Source of the DNA: Mycolicibacterium parafortuitum
Lineage (GTDB): Bacteria > Actinomycetota > Actinomycetes > Mycobacteriales > Mycobacteriaceae
Direction of reading: 5' to 3'
NCBI RefSeq assembly: GCF_010725485.1
Contig: NZ_AP022598.1
Span: 5,332,001 to 5,396,000 of the forward strand
DNA: 64,000 bases
Part shown: positions 41,194 to 50,191 of the stretch, piece by piece
Layout of the letters: each line of letters starts with the position of its first letter
Position numbering within the stretch: the stretch's first letter is position 1
Notes under the pieces: model-generated
Database searches by the model: none
Seen by the model: the letters and a program-made list of their open reading frames with translations, nothing else
What the model was told of the DNA's origin: nothing
Position numbers and translations under genes: made by a program

Positions 41194-42483
41194 GTGCTCC
41201 GGCGAATCATCGTGGTGGCTTGGACGGCATTGCTCGCCGTCGTGCTCGCCGGCTGCGGCAACACCGATTCCTGGGTGCTGGCCCGCGCGGCGACCGGCTG
41301 GTCGGCGCAGTACCACGACGCCGCCAACAGCAGCTTCTCCCCCGTCGAAGGGGCTGAGGCGCTGCAGCTGGACTGGGGCCGCTCGGTGAAGGGCAGCCTG
41401 GCAGCGCAGGTGGCGCTCGGCTCGGGCAACTATCTGGCCGTCAACGGCCAGACCGAGGGCGGCTGCTCGCTGATGGTCTGGGAGGTCGACAACCGCGGCA
41501 GGCAGCGCTGGTGCACCCGGCTGGTGCAGGGCGGCGGCATCGCGAGCCCGTTGTTCGACGGCTTCGACAACCTCTACATCGGCCAGCCCGGGCTGTTGCA
41601 GTCGTTCCCCCCGACCCAGTGGGTGCGGTGGCGCCGACCGGTCATCGGCCTGCCGTTGACCGCGCGGATGGTGGCGCCGGGCCAGCTCCTGTCCGTGACG
41701 CATCTGGGCCAGGTGCTGGTCTTCGACGCGCACCGGGGCACTGTGTCCGGCACCTCCCTCGACCTGGTCGACGGAGTGGATCCGCGGGATTCCGAGCGCG
41801 GTCTGGCCGACTGCCGGCTGGCCCGCCCGGAGTGCCCGGTGGCGGCGGCGCCGGCGTTCTCCGAAGCCACCGGCATGATCGTGATGTCGTTGTGGGAACC
41901 CGGCGCCGAGAAGCCGGTGTTGGTCGGTCTGCGCTACCAGCAGGGCCAGACCCCTCTGTTGACCCGCGAGTGGACCAGCGACGCAGTCGGTGGTGGCCCG
42001 CTGGCCAGCCCCGTGATGTCGGCCGACGGGTCGACGGTGTACGTCAACGGCCGCGACGAACGCCTGTGGGCCATCGACGCCGCCGACGGCAGCGAGAAGT
42101 GGTCGGTGCCGCTGGACTATCTGGCCCAGACCCCACCGTCGGTGACACCCGACGGGCTGATCATCGCCGGTGGCGGGCCTGGTTCCCGGCTGACCGCGAT
42201 CCGCGACACCGCGTCCGGCGGCGAGGAGGTGTGGACCCGCGAGGACACCACCCCGCTGACGACGTCCAGCCTGGCCGGCCTCGGCTACACGGTGATACCG
42301 GACGGTGAGGGCGAGTCTGCGGGTCTGGCCCTGCGGATCTTCACCCTCGGTGACGGCAACCCCGTCAATACCTACCGGCTTCCCAACGCCAGCGGCTGGC
42401 CGGTGGGCGTCTCGGTCGGGCACGACCGGCGCGTCGTCGTGGCCACCTCCGACGGACAGGTCTACGGGTTCGACCCGGCGTGA
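41194..42483 (+). CDS. PQQ-like beta-propeller lipoprotein (Rv3035-like)
   Basis: 429 residues. Lipoprotein signal with lipobox LAGC (VVLAGCGNTDS, Cys about 20), then repeated propeller blades of the W-docking PQQ type (VYVNGRDERLWAIDAADGSEKWSVPL, QVLVFDAHRGTVSG, GQVYGFDPA at the end). Likely a surface-anchored scaffold or binding protein; no catalytic calcium/PQQ site was recognised. Start GTG 41194 has AAGGGA six bases upstream. Orthologue of Rv3035. Divergent from the acyltransferase across 115 bp, and with it flanks the MGLP-type genes. Confidence 0.85.
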   Translation: MLRRIIVVAWTALLAVVLAGCGNTDSWVLARAATGWSAQYHDAANSSFSPVEGAEALQLDWGRSVKGSLAAQVALGSGNYLAVNGQTEGGCSLMVWEVDNRGRQRWCTRLVQGGGIASPLFDGFDNLYIGQPGLLQSFPPTQWVRWRRPVIGLPLTARMVAPGQLLSVTHLGQVLVFDAHRGTVSGTSLDLVDGVDPRDSERGLADCRLARPECPVAAAPAFSEATGMIVMSLWEPGAEKPVLVGLRYQQGQTPLLTREWTSDAVGGGPLASPVMSADGSTVYVNGRDERLWAIDAADGSEKWSVPLDYLAQTPPSVTPDGLIIAGGGPGSRLTAIRDTASGGEEVWTREDTTPLTTSSLAGLGYTVIPDGEGESAGLALRIFTLGDGNPVNTYRLPNASGWPVGVSVGHDRRVVVATSDGQVYGFDPA

Positions 42484-42603
42484 CCGTTTGATGCCCGGGT
42501 AACTAACGACCAATTCACCTGAGGGCAACACGTTCCGGCGCCGTTCCTGCGAGCATGGGGACGCGGGGATCGCCGGAAAAATCGACGAAGAGGGGTCGTT
42601 TAA

Positions 42604-44151
42604 GTGTCAGAATTCCTGGACACCGTCAACAGCTACGTATGGAGCAACGCGCTCGTCTATCTGTGTCTGGCCACCGGAATCTACTTCTCCATCCGCAGCA
42701 GACTGGTCCAAGTCAGACAGATCCCCGAGATGATCCGTCTGATGATGCGGGGCGAGAAGTCCCCGTCGGGGGTGTCCAGCTTCCAGGCGCTGACCATGTC
42801 GCTGGCCGGACGCGTGGGCACCGGCAACATCGCCGGCGTCGCGACCGCCATCGCGTTCGGCGGTCCGGGGGCGCTGTTCTGGATGTGGATGATGGCGTTC
42901 CTCGGCGCCTCCACGTCGTTCGTGGAGTGCACGCTGGGCCAGATCTACAAGACGCGTGACCGACTCACCGGCGAGTACCGCGGCGGACCGGCCTACTACT
43001 TCAGCAAGGCGTTCGAGCACACCGCGGCGCGGCCGTTCTTCAAGCTGTACGGCCTGCTGTTCGCCGCCGTGACGATCCTGGCGTGCGGTCTGCTGCTGCC
43101 GAGCGTGCAATCGAACTCGATGGCCTCGGCGATGAACTCGGCATGGGGCTTCTCGAAGTGGTGGGTCGCCGTCGGCACCGTGATCGTGCTCGGCTTCGTG
43201 ATCATCGGCGGAGTGAAGCGCATCGCGGCGTTCGCGTCGATCGTGGTGCCGTTCATGGCCGTCGTCTACATCGTGCTCGCGCTGATCATCGTCGTGGTCA
43301 ACATCGACGCGCTGCCCGGGGTGATCCAGCTGGTCTTCTCCAGCGCGTTCGGTCTGGACTCCACGTTCGGCGCGATCCTCGGTTCCGCGGTGATGTGGGG
43401 CGTCAAGCGAGGCGTCTACTCCAATGAGGCGGGTCAGGGCACCGGACCGCACGCGGCCGCGGCCGCCGAGGTGTCACACCCCGCCAAGCAGGGCCTTGTG
43501 CAGGCGTTCGCGGTGTATGTCGACACGCTGTTCATCTGCTCGGCCACCGGCTTCCTGATCCTGTCGACCGGCGCCTACCGGGTGTTCGAGGGTGAGAGCG
43601 AGTCGGGGGCGGTGCTGTCGGACGGCGGACTGCTCGCGACCACCGTCGAGGTCGGTCCCGCCTACGCTCAGGCGGGCTTCGACAGCCTCTGGAACGGCGC
43701 CGGATCGACGTTCATCGCGGTGTCGCTGGCATTCTTCTGCTTCACCACGATCGTCGCGTACTACTACATGGCCGAGACAAACCTGCGGTTCATGCTCGGA
43801 CGCTTCGCCACCATCGATGTCCGATTCCTGCCCGGAACGATCGGCGCGACCATGACCATGCTGCTGCAGGCACTGATCCTGGTGTCGGTCGTGATGGGGT
43901 GTGTCTCGACCGCGACCGAGGCGTGGGTGCTCGGCGACATCGGTGTCGGGCTGATGGCCTGGCTGAACATCATCGGGATCCTGATCCTGCAGAAACCCGC
44001 CTACAAGGCGCTGTGGGACTACGAGAAACAGAAGAAGGCCGGCCTGGACCCGGTGTTCGATCCGGTGGCGCTCGGGATCAAGAACGCGAAGTTCTGGGAG
44101 AACTACGACCCGAAGGCCTCCCACGAACTGCAGCCGTCGGCTACGGGGTGA
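42604..44151 (+). CDS. Alanine/glycine:cation symporter (AGCS) family
   Basis: 515 residues with about ten to eleven membrane helices. Family signatures: the SSFQALTMSLAGRVGTGNIAGVATAIAFGGPGALFWMW segment and the downstream YSNEAGQGTGPHAAAAAEV. Imports alanine, glycine or related amino acids with Na+ or H+. A GTG start follows GAGGGG. The 120 bp upstream contain no recognisable riboswitch. Absent from this point in the M. tuberculosis order as I remember it, so an accessory insertion. Its last 11 bp overlap the end of the convergent TB22.2-like gene. Confidence 0.92.
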   Translation: MSEFLDTVNSYVWSNALVYLCLATGIYFSIRSRLVQVRQIPEMIRLMMRGEKSPSGVSSFQALTMSLAGRVGTGNIAGVATAIAFGGPGALFWMWMMAFLGASTSFVECTLGQIYKTRDRLTGEYRGGPAYYFSKAFEHTAARPFFKLYGLLFAAVTILACGLLLPSVQSNSMASAMNSAWGFSKWWVAVGTVIVLGFVIIGGVKRIAAFASIVVPFMAVVYIVLALIIVVVNIDALPGVIQLVFSSAFGLDSTFGAILGSAVMWGVKRGVYSNEAGQGTGPHAAAAAEVSHPAKQGLVQAFAVYVDTLFICSATGFLILSTGAYRVFEGESESGAVLSDGGLLATTVEVGPAYAQAGFDSLWNGAGSTFIAVSLAFFCFTTIVAYYYMAETNLRFMLGRFATIDVRFLPGTIGATMTMLLQALILVSVVMGCVSTATEAWVLGDIGVGLMAWLNIIGILILQKPAYKALWDYEKQKKAGLDPVFDPVALGIKNAKFWENYDPKASHELQPSATG

Positions 44152-44875
44152 CGCGCGGCGGCTCCAGCGCCAGCGTCGACGCGATCGCCTGGCGCGGGAC
44201 CGTCGCCTGCAGCGCGCCTCCGGCTCCGGGCATGATCTCACCCTGACCGAAGTAGAAGATCACCGCGTCGTCGGTGATGGCGAACTCGGTGTACTTGGCC
44301 GGGTCGAGCCCGTCGGACGGTGAGATCGGCGCGTCGACGCCGAGCTGGCGCGAGATCTCCGACTGCACGATCGGGAAGATCTCCGTCAGCGGCTCGGTGC
44401 CGGGCTTGAACAGCGTGTCGAATGTGATCGGCGCGCTCTTGGTGACGTCCCAGTTGAAGGATTTGAACCAGGTCTGCGGGTGCGCGCCGCCGACGTTCTC
44501 GTACATCTCGAAGACGACGCTGCGGGTGCCGGCGTCGTCGGGGCCGGTGCGGTAGCCGGTGCCGCGGCCGTCGAGCACGTAGGGCAGGTTCCAGGAGCCC
44601 GGCATTCCCGAGACGTTGATGAAGCCGTCCCGGGTCTGGGTCAGGTAGTCGGTCAGCGCCTGCTGGTCCGGATAGTCGGCGGGGAAGGTGTAATCCAGCC
44701 GATAGGTCGGGTTCTCGACGTGCACGCGACACATGTCGTCGGCGTCGACGGTGCCCCCGAGCTCACCGCACGCCGATACGGTGGCGGCGGCCGTCGGCTG
44801 GGCGACGGCCGCCGGGGCGACCATCAGGTTCGCCGAGACGGCGGCAGCCGTCAGGGCAGCAGCGAGAATGCGCAT
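44141..44875 (-). CDS. Secreted TB22.2-like protein (DUF3298-type domain)
   Basis: 244 residues with a cleavable signal peptide (ALTAAAVSANLMVAPAAVAQ, cut near residue 26). The mature part resembles the RsiV/DUF3298 family: TYRLDYTFPADYPDQQALTDYL, FEMYENVGGAHPQTWFKSFNWD, and ITFDTLFKPGTEPLTEIFPIV. A Cys pair (CGELGG...MCRVHV) is at the N-terminus. Orthologue of Rv3036c (TB22.2), described as a cell-envelope esterase; no GxSxG motif was recognised here, so that activity is uncertain. Confidence 0.85.
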   Translation of the reverse strand: MRILAAALTAAAVSANLMVAPAAVAQPTAAATVSACGELGGTVDADDMCRVHVENPTYRLDYTFPADYPDQQALTDYLTQTRDGFINVSGMPGSWNLPYVLDGRGTGYRTGPDDAGTRSVVFEMYENVGGAHPQTWFKSFNWDVTKSAPITFDTLFKPGTEPLTEIFPIVQSEISRQLGVDAPISPSDGLDPAKYTEFAITDDAVIFYFGQGEIMPGAGGALQATVPRQAIASTLALEPPRVTP

Positions 44876-44961
44876 CGTCGACGTCCTCAGGAATCAGGGG
44901 CTACGTAGGAAAGTTCGGCGTCGGTGTCGATGCCGTTACCGCCCCAGGGTACGGGATGAAT

Positions 44962-46107
44962 TCAACGTGACGGACGACATAGGAATGCCGTTGCCCGGCT
45001 TGCCGCTCCGGCGCCGAGCCGGGTGATGACCATGGTCAGTGCGGTGGCGCCACGCGGCCGCAGCCGGGTGCGCAGCGCGTCGGGGTCGACGTCGACGCCG
45101 CGCACGAGGATCTCCAGCGCCCCGACGTCGCGCGCCGAAAGTTCCTGGCGCAGGACGCGTTCGCTGAACGGCACCTGATCGAGCACCTCGAAACCGCGCA
45201 CCCCGTCGGGCACTGCGTCCCCGGACAGGTAGGCGATGTCGGGATCGAGCTGCCACAGGCCGTGCCTGGCGGCGTAGTGGCGCACCAGCCCGGCGCGCAC
45301 GACCGCGCCGTCGGGGTCGACGATCCATCGGCCGGCCGGCGCGACCGCGCACTCCTGCGGGTCGGCGTCGGTGAGTTGCTCACCGGTGTCGAGCACGGTC
45401 GCGCGCCGGTGCACTCCCCCGCCGGCCAGCCCCGGCGACCACAGGCAGGCCTCCCTGACGCTGCCGCCGGCCGAGGTCACCTCGATCTCGCCGGTGAATC
45501 CGAGCTGTGCCAGGACGGCGAAATCGATTCCAGGAGCACATTTCACGGCGTACTCGCGATCACTGAGCGCATCGAGGAGGGCGTCGAGCGGCGGAGCGTA
45601 GGAGCGGGGGTCGAACCGGCGCCGCGCACCGGTGCGGCGGGCCGGATCCACGACGACGACGGCGTCTCTTGTGATGGGCCGCAATGCATCCGCCCGCAAC
45701 AGTGCGACGTCCGGCCCGAGGTTGTACCGGGCCATCGCGACGCGCACCGGGTCGATGTCGCTTCCGAGCACGATCGCCGCATGGTCACGCAGTACCGCCA
45801 ATTCGCTGCCGATCGAGCAGGTCGCGTCGTGCACTGTGGCACCGGCGAGTCGCCGGGCGCGATGCTCGGCGACGGGGGCGGCGGTGGCCTGCTGCAGCGC
45901 CTCGTCGGTGAACAACCACCGCGGGGCGTCGGCGAACTTCGCGGCCGCCTTGCGGCGCAGCCGCACCGTCTCCACGAGCACCGCGGTGCGATTCCCGAAA
46001 TCCTTTCTCGCCGAGGCGATATCGGACACCAGGGAAGTGTCTGTCAGGGCATACCGCGCGACCTCGGCCAACGCCAGACATCCGGCGTCGCTGCGCAGGT
46101 ACCGCAC
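44962..46107 (-). CDS. THUMP-like class I methyltransferase-fold protein (Rv3037c-like)
   Basis: About 381 residues. An N-terminal helical part (SDAGCLALAEVARYALTD) precedes a Rossmann methyltransferase fold with motif I VHDATCSIGSELAVLRD, LGSDIDPVRVAMA and the NPPY-like VVVDPARRTGARRRFDP, and a C-terminal THUMP-like region (ARDVGALEILVRGVDVDPDALRTRLRPRG). Sequence suggests RNA-methyltransferase ancestry, although it has also been discussed for MGLP. The start is uncertain: homologous sequence extends about eleven residues upstream of GTG 46107, but no ATG, GTG or TTG occurs there in frame. Last gene of the operon running from 50349. Confidence 0.75.
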   Translation of the reverse strand: MRYLRSDAGCLALAEVARYALTDTSLVSDIASARKDFGNRTAVLVETVRLRRKAAAKFADAPRWLFTDEALQQATAAPVAEHRARRLAGATVHDATCSIGSELAVLRDHAAIVLGSDIDPVRVAMARYNLGPDVALLRADALRPITRDAVVVVDPARRTGARRRFDPRSYAPPLDALLDALSDREYAVKCAPGIDFAVLAQLGFTGEIEVTSAGGSVREACLWSPGLAGGGVHRRATVLDTGEQLTDADPQECAVAPAGRWIVDPDGAVVRAGLVRHYAARHGLWQLDPDIAYLSGDAVPDGVRGFEVLDQVPFSERVLRQELSARDVGALEILVRGVDVDPDALRTRLRPRGATALTMVITRLGAGAASRATAFLCRPSR

Positions 46108-46124
46108 ATCGTCGAGGCCGAACG

Positions 46125-47102
46125 CTACGACGGCTTGACCCCCGTGATCATCACGTTGTAGAACCAGCCCTTCGGCACGACCCGGCGCCAGACGTTGGCG
46201 TCGACCCAGGACAGGGTGGTCCAGCTGTTGAACGCGAATTTCGCCCAGCCCCAACCCAATCGGCCCGGCGGCACGGCGGCCTCGAACGTGCGGACCGGCC
46301 AGCCGAGCATCGCGGCGGTGAATTCCTCGCTGGCGGTGCGCACTTCGACGGCACCGGCATTGGTCGCCATCCGCTCCAGATCGGCGGGGTCGAACGTGTG
46401 CAGGTCGACGACGGCCTCCAGCGCCGCGGCGCGCGAGGACTCGTCGAGCTCCTCCTGCGGGCGGCGCCACCCGGCCAGCATCGGCAGCTTCGTCACGTTG
46501 GTCGCGATGTGCCAGGTCAGCGTCGACAGCTCGCGGGCGTAGCGGTTGCCGACAGTCGTCGGCTCGCCGGCGAACACGAAGCGCCCGCCCGGCTTGAGCA
46601 CCCGCACGACCTCGCGCAGCGACAGCTCCACGTCGGGGATGTGGTGCAGCACCGCATGCCCGACCACCAGATCGAACGTGTTGTCCTCGTACGGGATGCC
46701 CTCGGCGTCGGCGACCCGGCCGTCGATGTCGAGTCCGAGCGACTGGCCGTTGCGGGTGGCGACCTTGACCATGCCGGGCGACAGATCGGTGACCGACCCG
46801 CGCCGGGCGACGCCGGCCTGGATCAGATTGAGCAGGAAGAACCCGGTGCCGCAGCCGAGCTCGAGGGCACGGTCGTAGGGCAGCTCGCGCTGCACGTCCT
46901 CGGGGACCGCGGCGTCGAAACGGCCGCGGGCGTAGTCCACGCAGCGCTGGTCGTAGGAGATCGACCACTTCTCGTCGTAGGTCTCGGCCTCCCAGTCGTG
47001 ATAGAGCACCTGGGCGAGCTTGGTGTCGTGCATCGCGGCTTCGACCTGCTCCTTGGTCGCGCGAGGTTGCGGCGCGGGATCGGTGACATCTGAAGTCGTC
47101 AT
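46125..47102 (-). CDS. Class I SAM-dependent methyltransferase (Rv3038c-like)
   Basis: 325 residues. ALELGCGTGFFLLNLIQAG (about 78-96) is motif I, VTDLSPGMVKVA motif II, ADAEGIPYEDNTFDLVVGHAVLHHIPDVELSLREVVRVLKPGG the Ubie/SmtA-like core. The extended C-terminal third (WRRPQEELDESSRAA...GWFYNVMITG) is lineage-specific. Substrate unknown; lipid or small-molecule methylation is more likely than nucleic acid. ATG 47102 is 9 bp after the enoyl-CoA hydratase stop. Confidence 0.88.
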   Translation of the reverse strand: MTTSDVTDPAPQPRATKEQVEAAMHDTKLAQVLYHDWEAETYDEKWSISYDQRCVDYARGRFDAAVPEDVQRELPYDRALELGCGTGFFLLNLIQAGVARRGSVTDLSPGMVKVATRNGQSLGLDIDGRVADAEGIPYEDNTFDLVVGHAVLHHIPDVELSLREVVRVLKPGGRFVFAGEPTTVGNRYARELSTLTWHIATNVTKLPMLAGWRRPQEELDESSRAAALEAVVDLHTFDPADLERMATNAGAVEVRTASEEFTAAMLGWPVRTFEAAVPPGRLGWGWAKFAFNSWTTLSWVDANVWRRVVPKGWFYNVMITGVKPS

Positions 47103-47111
47103 CAGGGCAGC

Positions 47112-47792
47112 CTAACGCCCGTCCCGTGGCCCGGAGAACGATGCCTTCGCCGCGGCCAGCACGTCGGCCGGATAGTCGGTGAAACGGCTCGCCCAGGTGT
47201 GCGCCGCGTCGTAGACGGTGTCGGGGGCCACCATCTCGTCGATCAGGCCGACGTCGTGGGCTTCTCTGGCGTCCACGAACCGCCCGCTGAACACCAGATC
47301 CTTGGCCTTGCTGGAGCCGATCGCGTCGGCCAGCCGCGCGGCGCCGTCGCCGGCGGGCGCCAGCCCGGCCAGGATCTCGGTGGCGCCGAACTTCACGTTG
47401 TCGCCGCTGACCCGCCAGTCACACGCCAGCGCCAGCGTGAGGCCGGCCCCCAGCGCGTACCCGGTGATCGCCGCGACGGTCGGCTTGGGCAGCGCGGCCA
47501 CCGCGGCGACGGCCCGCGCGCACACCGCGTCGGCGGCTTCGGCTTCGGCGCGGTTCAGCGTCTGCAGCTCGGGCAGGTCCTCCCCGGCGGAGAAGATCTC
47601 GTGGCCGCCGAACACGATGACCGCGGACACGTCGTCGCGTTCGGCCAGCTCGGCGACGGCCTCGGTGATCTCCCGGTACACCTGCCGGGTCAGCGCGTTG
47701 CGGGGCGGCCGTGACAGCAGCAGGGTCGCGATGCGGCCGTGCCCGGGTTCGGCGGCTTCCTCAGGAATGATGACGGCGACGAATTCCCTCAC
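47112..47792 (-). CDS. echA17: Enoyl-CoA hydratase/isomerase family protein
   Basis: 226 residues, crotonase fold, somewhat shorter than the usual 255-260. The oxyanion-hole segments [13 protein letters not shown] and [20 protein letters not shown] are clear. In the second catalytic region the canonical Glu positions read [16 protein letters not shown], so the usual catalytic Glu pair appears incomplete and hydratase activity is not assured. Orthologue of EchA17 (Rv3039c) by position. GTG 47792 overlaps the NUDIX stop by 4 bp. Confidence 0.85.
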   Translation of the reverse strand: MREFVAVIIPEEAAEPGHGRIATLLLSRPPRNALTRQVYREITEAVAELAERDDVSAVIVFGGHEIFSAGEDLPELQTLNRAEAEAADAVCARAVAAVAALPKPTVAAITGYALGAGLTLALACDWRVSGDNVKFGATEILAGLAPAGDGAARLADAIGSSKAKDLVFSGRFVDAREAHDVGLIDEMVAPDTVYDAAHTWASRFTDYPADVLAAAKASFSGPRDGR

Positions 47793-48640
47793 GCCAGCGG
47801 TGCCCCGTCGGTGTAGCCCTGGGGTGAGCGTCGGTTGCGGGCGGCGTTGTAGCGGTCGCTGTCGAAGAACTCGATCTCCCAGTTGCCGCCCCGCTTCGCC
47901 GACAGGGACGGCTCGACCGCGACGATCTTGCGTTCCACGGCGAGCACCTCGGCCACGGTGCGGCCGTTGAGCGCGTCGAGCTGCGTCCATGTGGGCGGCA
48001 GCAGGAAACTGCGCCCCTCGGCGAAGTCGTCGAGGGCGGCCTGCGGGGTCACCCACCCGGCTTTGTCGGTCTCGGTGTTGTCACCGTCGGCACGTTGCCC
48101 CTTCGGAAGCGCCCCGACGAAGAAGTAGGTGTCGTAGCGGCGGGTGCGCTCCTCCTTCGGGGTCACCCAGTTGGCCCACGGCCGCAACAGATCCGCGCGC
48201 AGCACCAGGTTCTCCGAACGCAGGAATTCGCCGAAGGACAAGGACTTGTTCTCCAGCGCGGCCCGCTGCTCGCGGTACACCGAGGCGTCGTCGACCAGCA
48301 GGTCCGGATCGTCGGCGGCGCCGGCGAACAGCACACCGGACTCCTCGAACGTCTCCCGCGCCGCCGCACAGACCAGCGCCTCGGCGAGTTCGGGATCCAC
48401 CCCGAGCCGCTCGGCCCACCACTGCCGGTCGGGTCCGTGCCAGGCCACGTCGGCGTTGCGGTCGCGGTCGTCGACCCCGCCGCCGGGGAACACCATCACG
48501 CCGGCGACGAAGTCCATCGCCGAATGCCTGCGCATCAGGAAGATCTTGATGCCCTCGGGGGTGTCGCGCACCAGCATCACCGTCGCCGCGGGCCGCGGCA
48601 CCAGCGGATCCGGCGCGCTCTCGGTCTTCAGTTCGCTCAT
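47789..48640 (-). CDS. NUDIX hydrolase
   Basis: 283 residues. The NUDIX box is recognisable but degenerate: [10 protein letters not shown] is inserted before, and the helix reads [18 protein letters not shown] (R-E-x2-E-E-x-G). An unusually long insert ([25 protein letters not shown]) separates halves, as in the NUDT19/Rv3040c type thought to act on CoA derivatives. [19 protein letters not shown] strand and the C-terminal [16 protein letters not shown] complete it. ATG 48640 overlaps the ABC gene stop by 4 bp. Confidence 0.88.
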   Translation of the reverse strand: MSELKTESAPDPLVPRPAATVMLVRDTPEGIKIFLMRRHSAMDFVAGVMVFPGGGVDDRDRNADVAWHGPDRQWWAERLGVDPELAEALVCAAARETFEESGVLFAGAADDPDLLVDDASVYREQRAALENKSLSFGEFLRSENLVLRADLLRPWANWVTPKEERTRRYDTYFFVGALPKGQRADGDNTETDKAGWVTPQAALDDFAEGRSFLLPPTWTQLDALNGRTVAEVLAVERKIVAVEPSLSAKRGGNWEIEFFDSDRYNAARNRRSPQGYTDGAPLA

Positions 48641-49479
48641 TGCCGCCTCCTGTGCGCCGCACGGCTACGGACCCGCCGCGCGAAATAGCGTCCGTCGATC
48701 ACGTCCAGCGCGATCGACTGCCCGAACGCGGTGGACAGGTTCTCCGCCGTCAGCACGTCGCCGAGCAGACCGGAGGCGACCACCGCACCCTCGGACAGGA
48801 TCAGGCAGTGCGAGAACCCCGGCGGGATCTCCTCGACGTGATGAGTGACCAGCACCAGGGCCGGCGCGTCGGGGTCGGCGGCCAGATCGCTCATCCGCGC
48901 GACGAGTTCCTCGCGCCCGCCGAGGTCGAGTCCGGCCGCCGGCTCGTCGAGCAGCAGCAGTTCCGGGTCGGTCATCAGGGCACGCGCGATCAGCACCCGC
49001 TTGCGCTCGCCCTCGCTCAGCGTGCCGTAGGTGCGCTCGGCGAGATGCTCGGCGCCGACGCTCTCCAGCATGTCGACGGCCCGCTCGTAGTCGACGTCGT
49101 CGTAGGTCTCCCGCCACCGTCCCAGGACCGAGTAACCGGCGGACACCACGAGATCGCGCACGGTCTCGTCGTCGGGGATGCGCTGGGCCAGCGCGGCACT
49201 GCTGAGCCCCACCCGGGACCGCAGCTCGGACATGTCGACCCGGCCCAGCCGCTCGCCGAGCACGTACGCCGTGCCCGACGACGGGTGCTCCATCGCCGCG
49301 GCCATGCGCAGCAGCGATGTCTTGCCCGCACCGTTGGGGCCGATCACCACCCACCGCTCGTCGAGCTCGACAGCCCAGGTCACCGGCCCGACCAGGACCC
49401 GGCCGTTGCGGCGCAGGGTGACTTCGGCGAAGTCGATCAGTAGGTCAGGATCTGCTGCGTCTACTTCCTCGACAGGCAC
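48637..49479 (-). CDS. ABC transporter ATP-binding protein
   Basis: About 280 residues. Walker A GPNGAGKTSLLRMA (about 54-67), signature YGTLSEGERKRVLIARAL, Walker B LLLLDEPAAGLDLGG, and H-loop LVTHHVEEIP. No permease is adjacent; with the ModF/YbbA-like LxFAEVTLRRNG start it resembles cytosolic ATPases (Rv3041c). I use GTG 49479, 4 bp past the yczE stop; an in-frame ATG 49512 would overlap yczE by 29 bp. Confidence 0.86.
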   Translation of the reverse strand: MPVEEVDAADPDLLIDFAEVTLRRNGRVLVGPVTWAVELDERWVVIGPNGAGKTSLLRMAAAMEHPSSGTAYVLGERLGRVDMSELRSRVGLSSAALAQRIPDDETVRDLVVSAGYSVLGRWRETYDDVDYERAVDMLESVGAEHLAERTYGTLSEGERKRVLIARALMTDPELLLLDEPAAGLDLGGREELVARMSDLAADPDAPALVLVTHHVEEIPPGFSHCLILSEGAVVASGLLGDVLTAENLSTAFGQSIALDVIDGRYFARRVRSRAAHRRRQ

Positions 49480-49483
49480 CCGC

Positions 49484-50191
49484 TCATCGTAGACAGCCCG
49501 TGTCGGCCTCATCCGCCGGTGACACCGATCCCGCCGGCAGCGCGGCCGGCGCGCCCGTGTCACGCTGCGCGGTGTCCACCGGAGCCCAACCGCTCGCGGC
49601 CAGCAGCCGCCGCGGCGTCAGGCGCACGAACAGCTGCACCAGCGGTCCGATGCCGAACGCGTAGACCACGGTGCCGACGCCCACCGTGCCGCCGAGCAGC
49701 CAGCCCGCGGTCAGCACGGTGACCTCGATCGTGGTGCGAACCAGACGAACCGAGCGTCCGGTGCGGACCACCAGCCCGGTCATCAGACCGTCACGCGGTC
49801 CCGGGCCCATCCCGGCGCCGATGTAGAGCACGGTGCTGAACGCGTTGAGCACCACCGCCGAGGTCATCAGCGCGATCCGGATCGGCAGGCTCGCCGGCGC
49901 CGGGAGAATCCAGAGTGCGGCGTCGACCGTCACCGCGATGACGATGACGTTGGCGACGGTGCCGATGCCGGGCCGGTTGCGCAGCGGGATCCAGGCGAGC
50001 AGGACGGCGACGCCGACCACCGCCGACGCCGCCCCGATACTCATGCCGGTGCGCAGCGCCAGTCCCTGGTGGAACACGTCCCACGGGTCCAGTCCCAGCC
50101 CGGCGCGGACCATCATGGCCATCGAGACGCCGTAGCCGCACAGTCCGGTCAGCAGCGCGGCGCCGCGCAGGGTGCCCGCGCCGAGCCTCAC
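49484..50191 (-). CDS. yczE: YczE/YitT-type membrane protein
   Basis: 235 residues with five to six membrane helices. GLCGYGVSMAMMVRAGLGLDPWDVFHQGLA at the N-terminus, GIGTVANVIVIAVTVDAALWILP, IGAGMGPGPRDGLMTGLVVRTGRSVRLVRTTIEVTVLTAGWLLGGTVGVGTVVYAFGIGPLVQLF are the family hallmarks. Function unknown. A subgroup of MocR regulators (YczR) is known to be genetically linked to YczE, and such a gene is divergent here. GTG 50191 overlaps the stop of the small upstream ORF by 4 bp (GTGA). The C-terminal ~35 residues after the last helix are polar and Asp/Pro-rich. Confidence 0.9.
   Translation of the reverse strand: MRLGAGTLRGAALLTGLCGYGVSMAMMVRAGLGLDPWDVFHQGLALRTGMSIGAASAVVGVAVLLAWIPLRNRPGIGTVANVIVIAVTVDAALWILPAPASLPIRIALMTSAVVLNAFSTVLYIGAGMGPGPRDGLMTGLVVRTGRSVRLVRTTIEVTVLTAGWLLGGTVGVGTVVYAFGIGPLVQLFVRLTPRRLLAASGWAPVDTAQRDTGAPAALPAGSVSPADEADTGCLR

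Noticed and set aside
42484..42603. Glycine or other riboswitch upstream of the amino-acid:cation symporter.
   Set aside because: No glycine-riboswitch core or other known aptamer pattern was found; only an ordinary GAGGGG ribosome-binding site is visible.
44962..46968. A 668-codon frame extending the THUMP-like gene through the methyltransferase gene.
   Set aside because: The N-terminal half is the out-of-frame reading of the methyltransferase at 46125-47102, which has intact motifs; only the C-terminal part is real.
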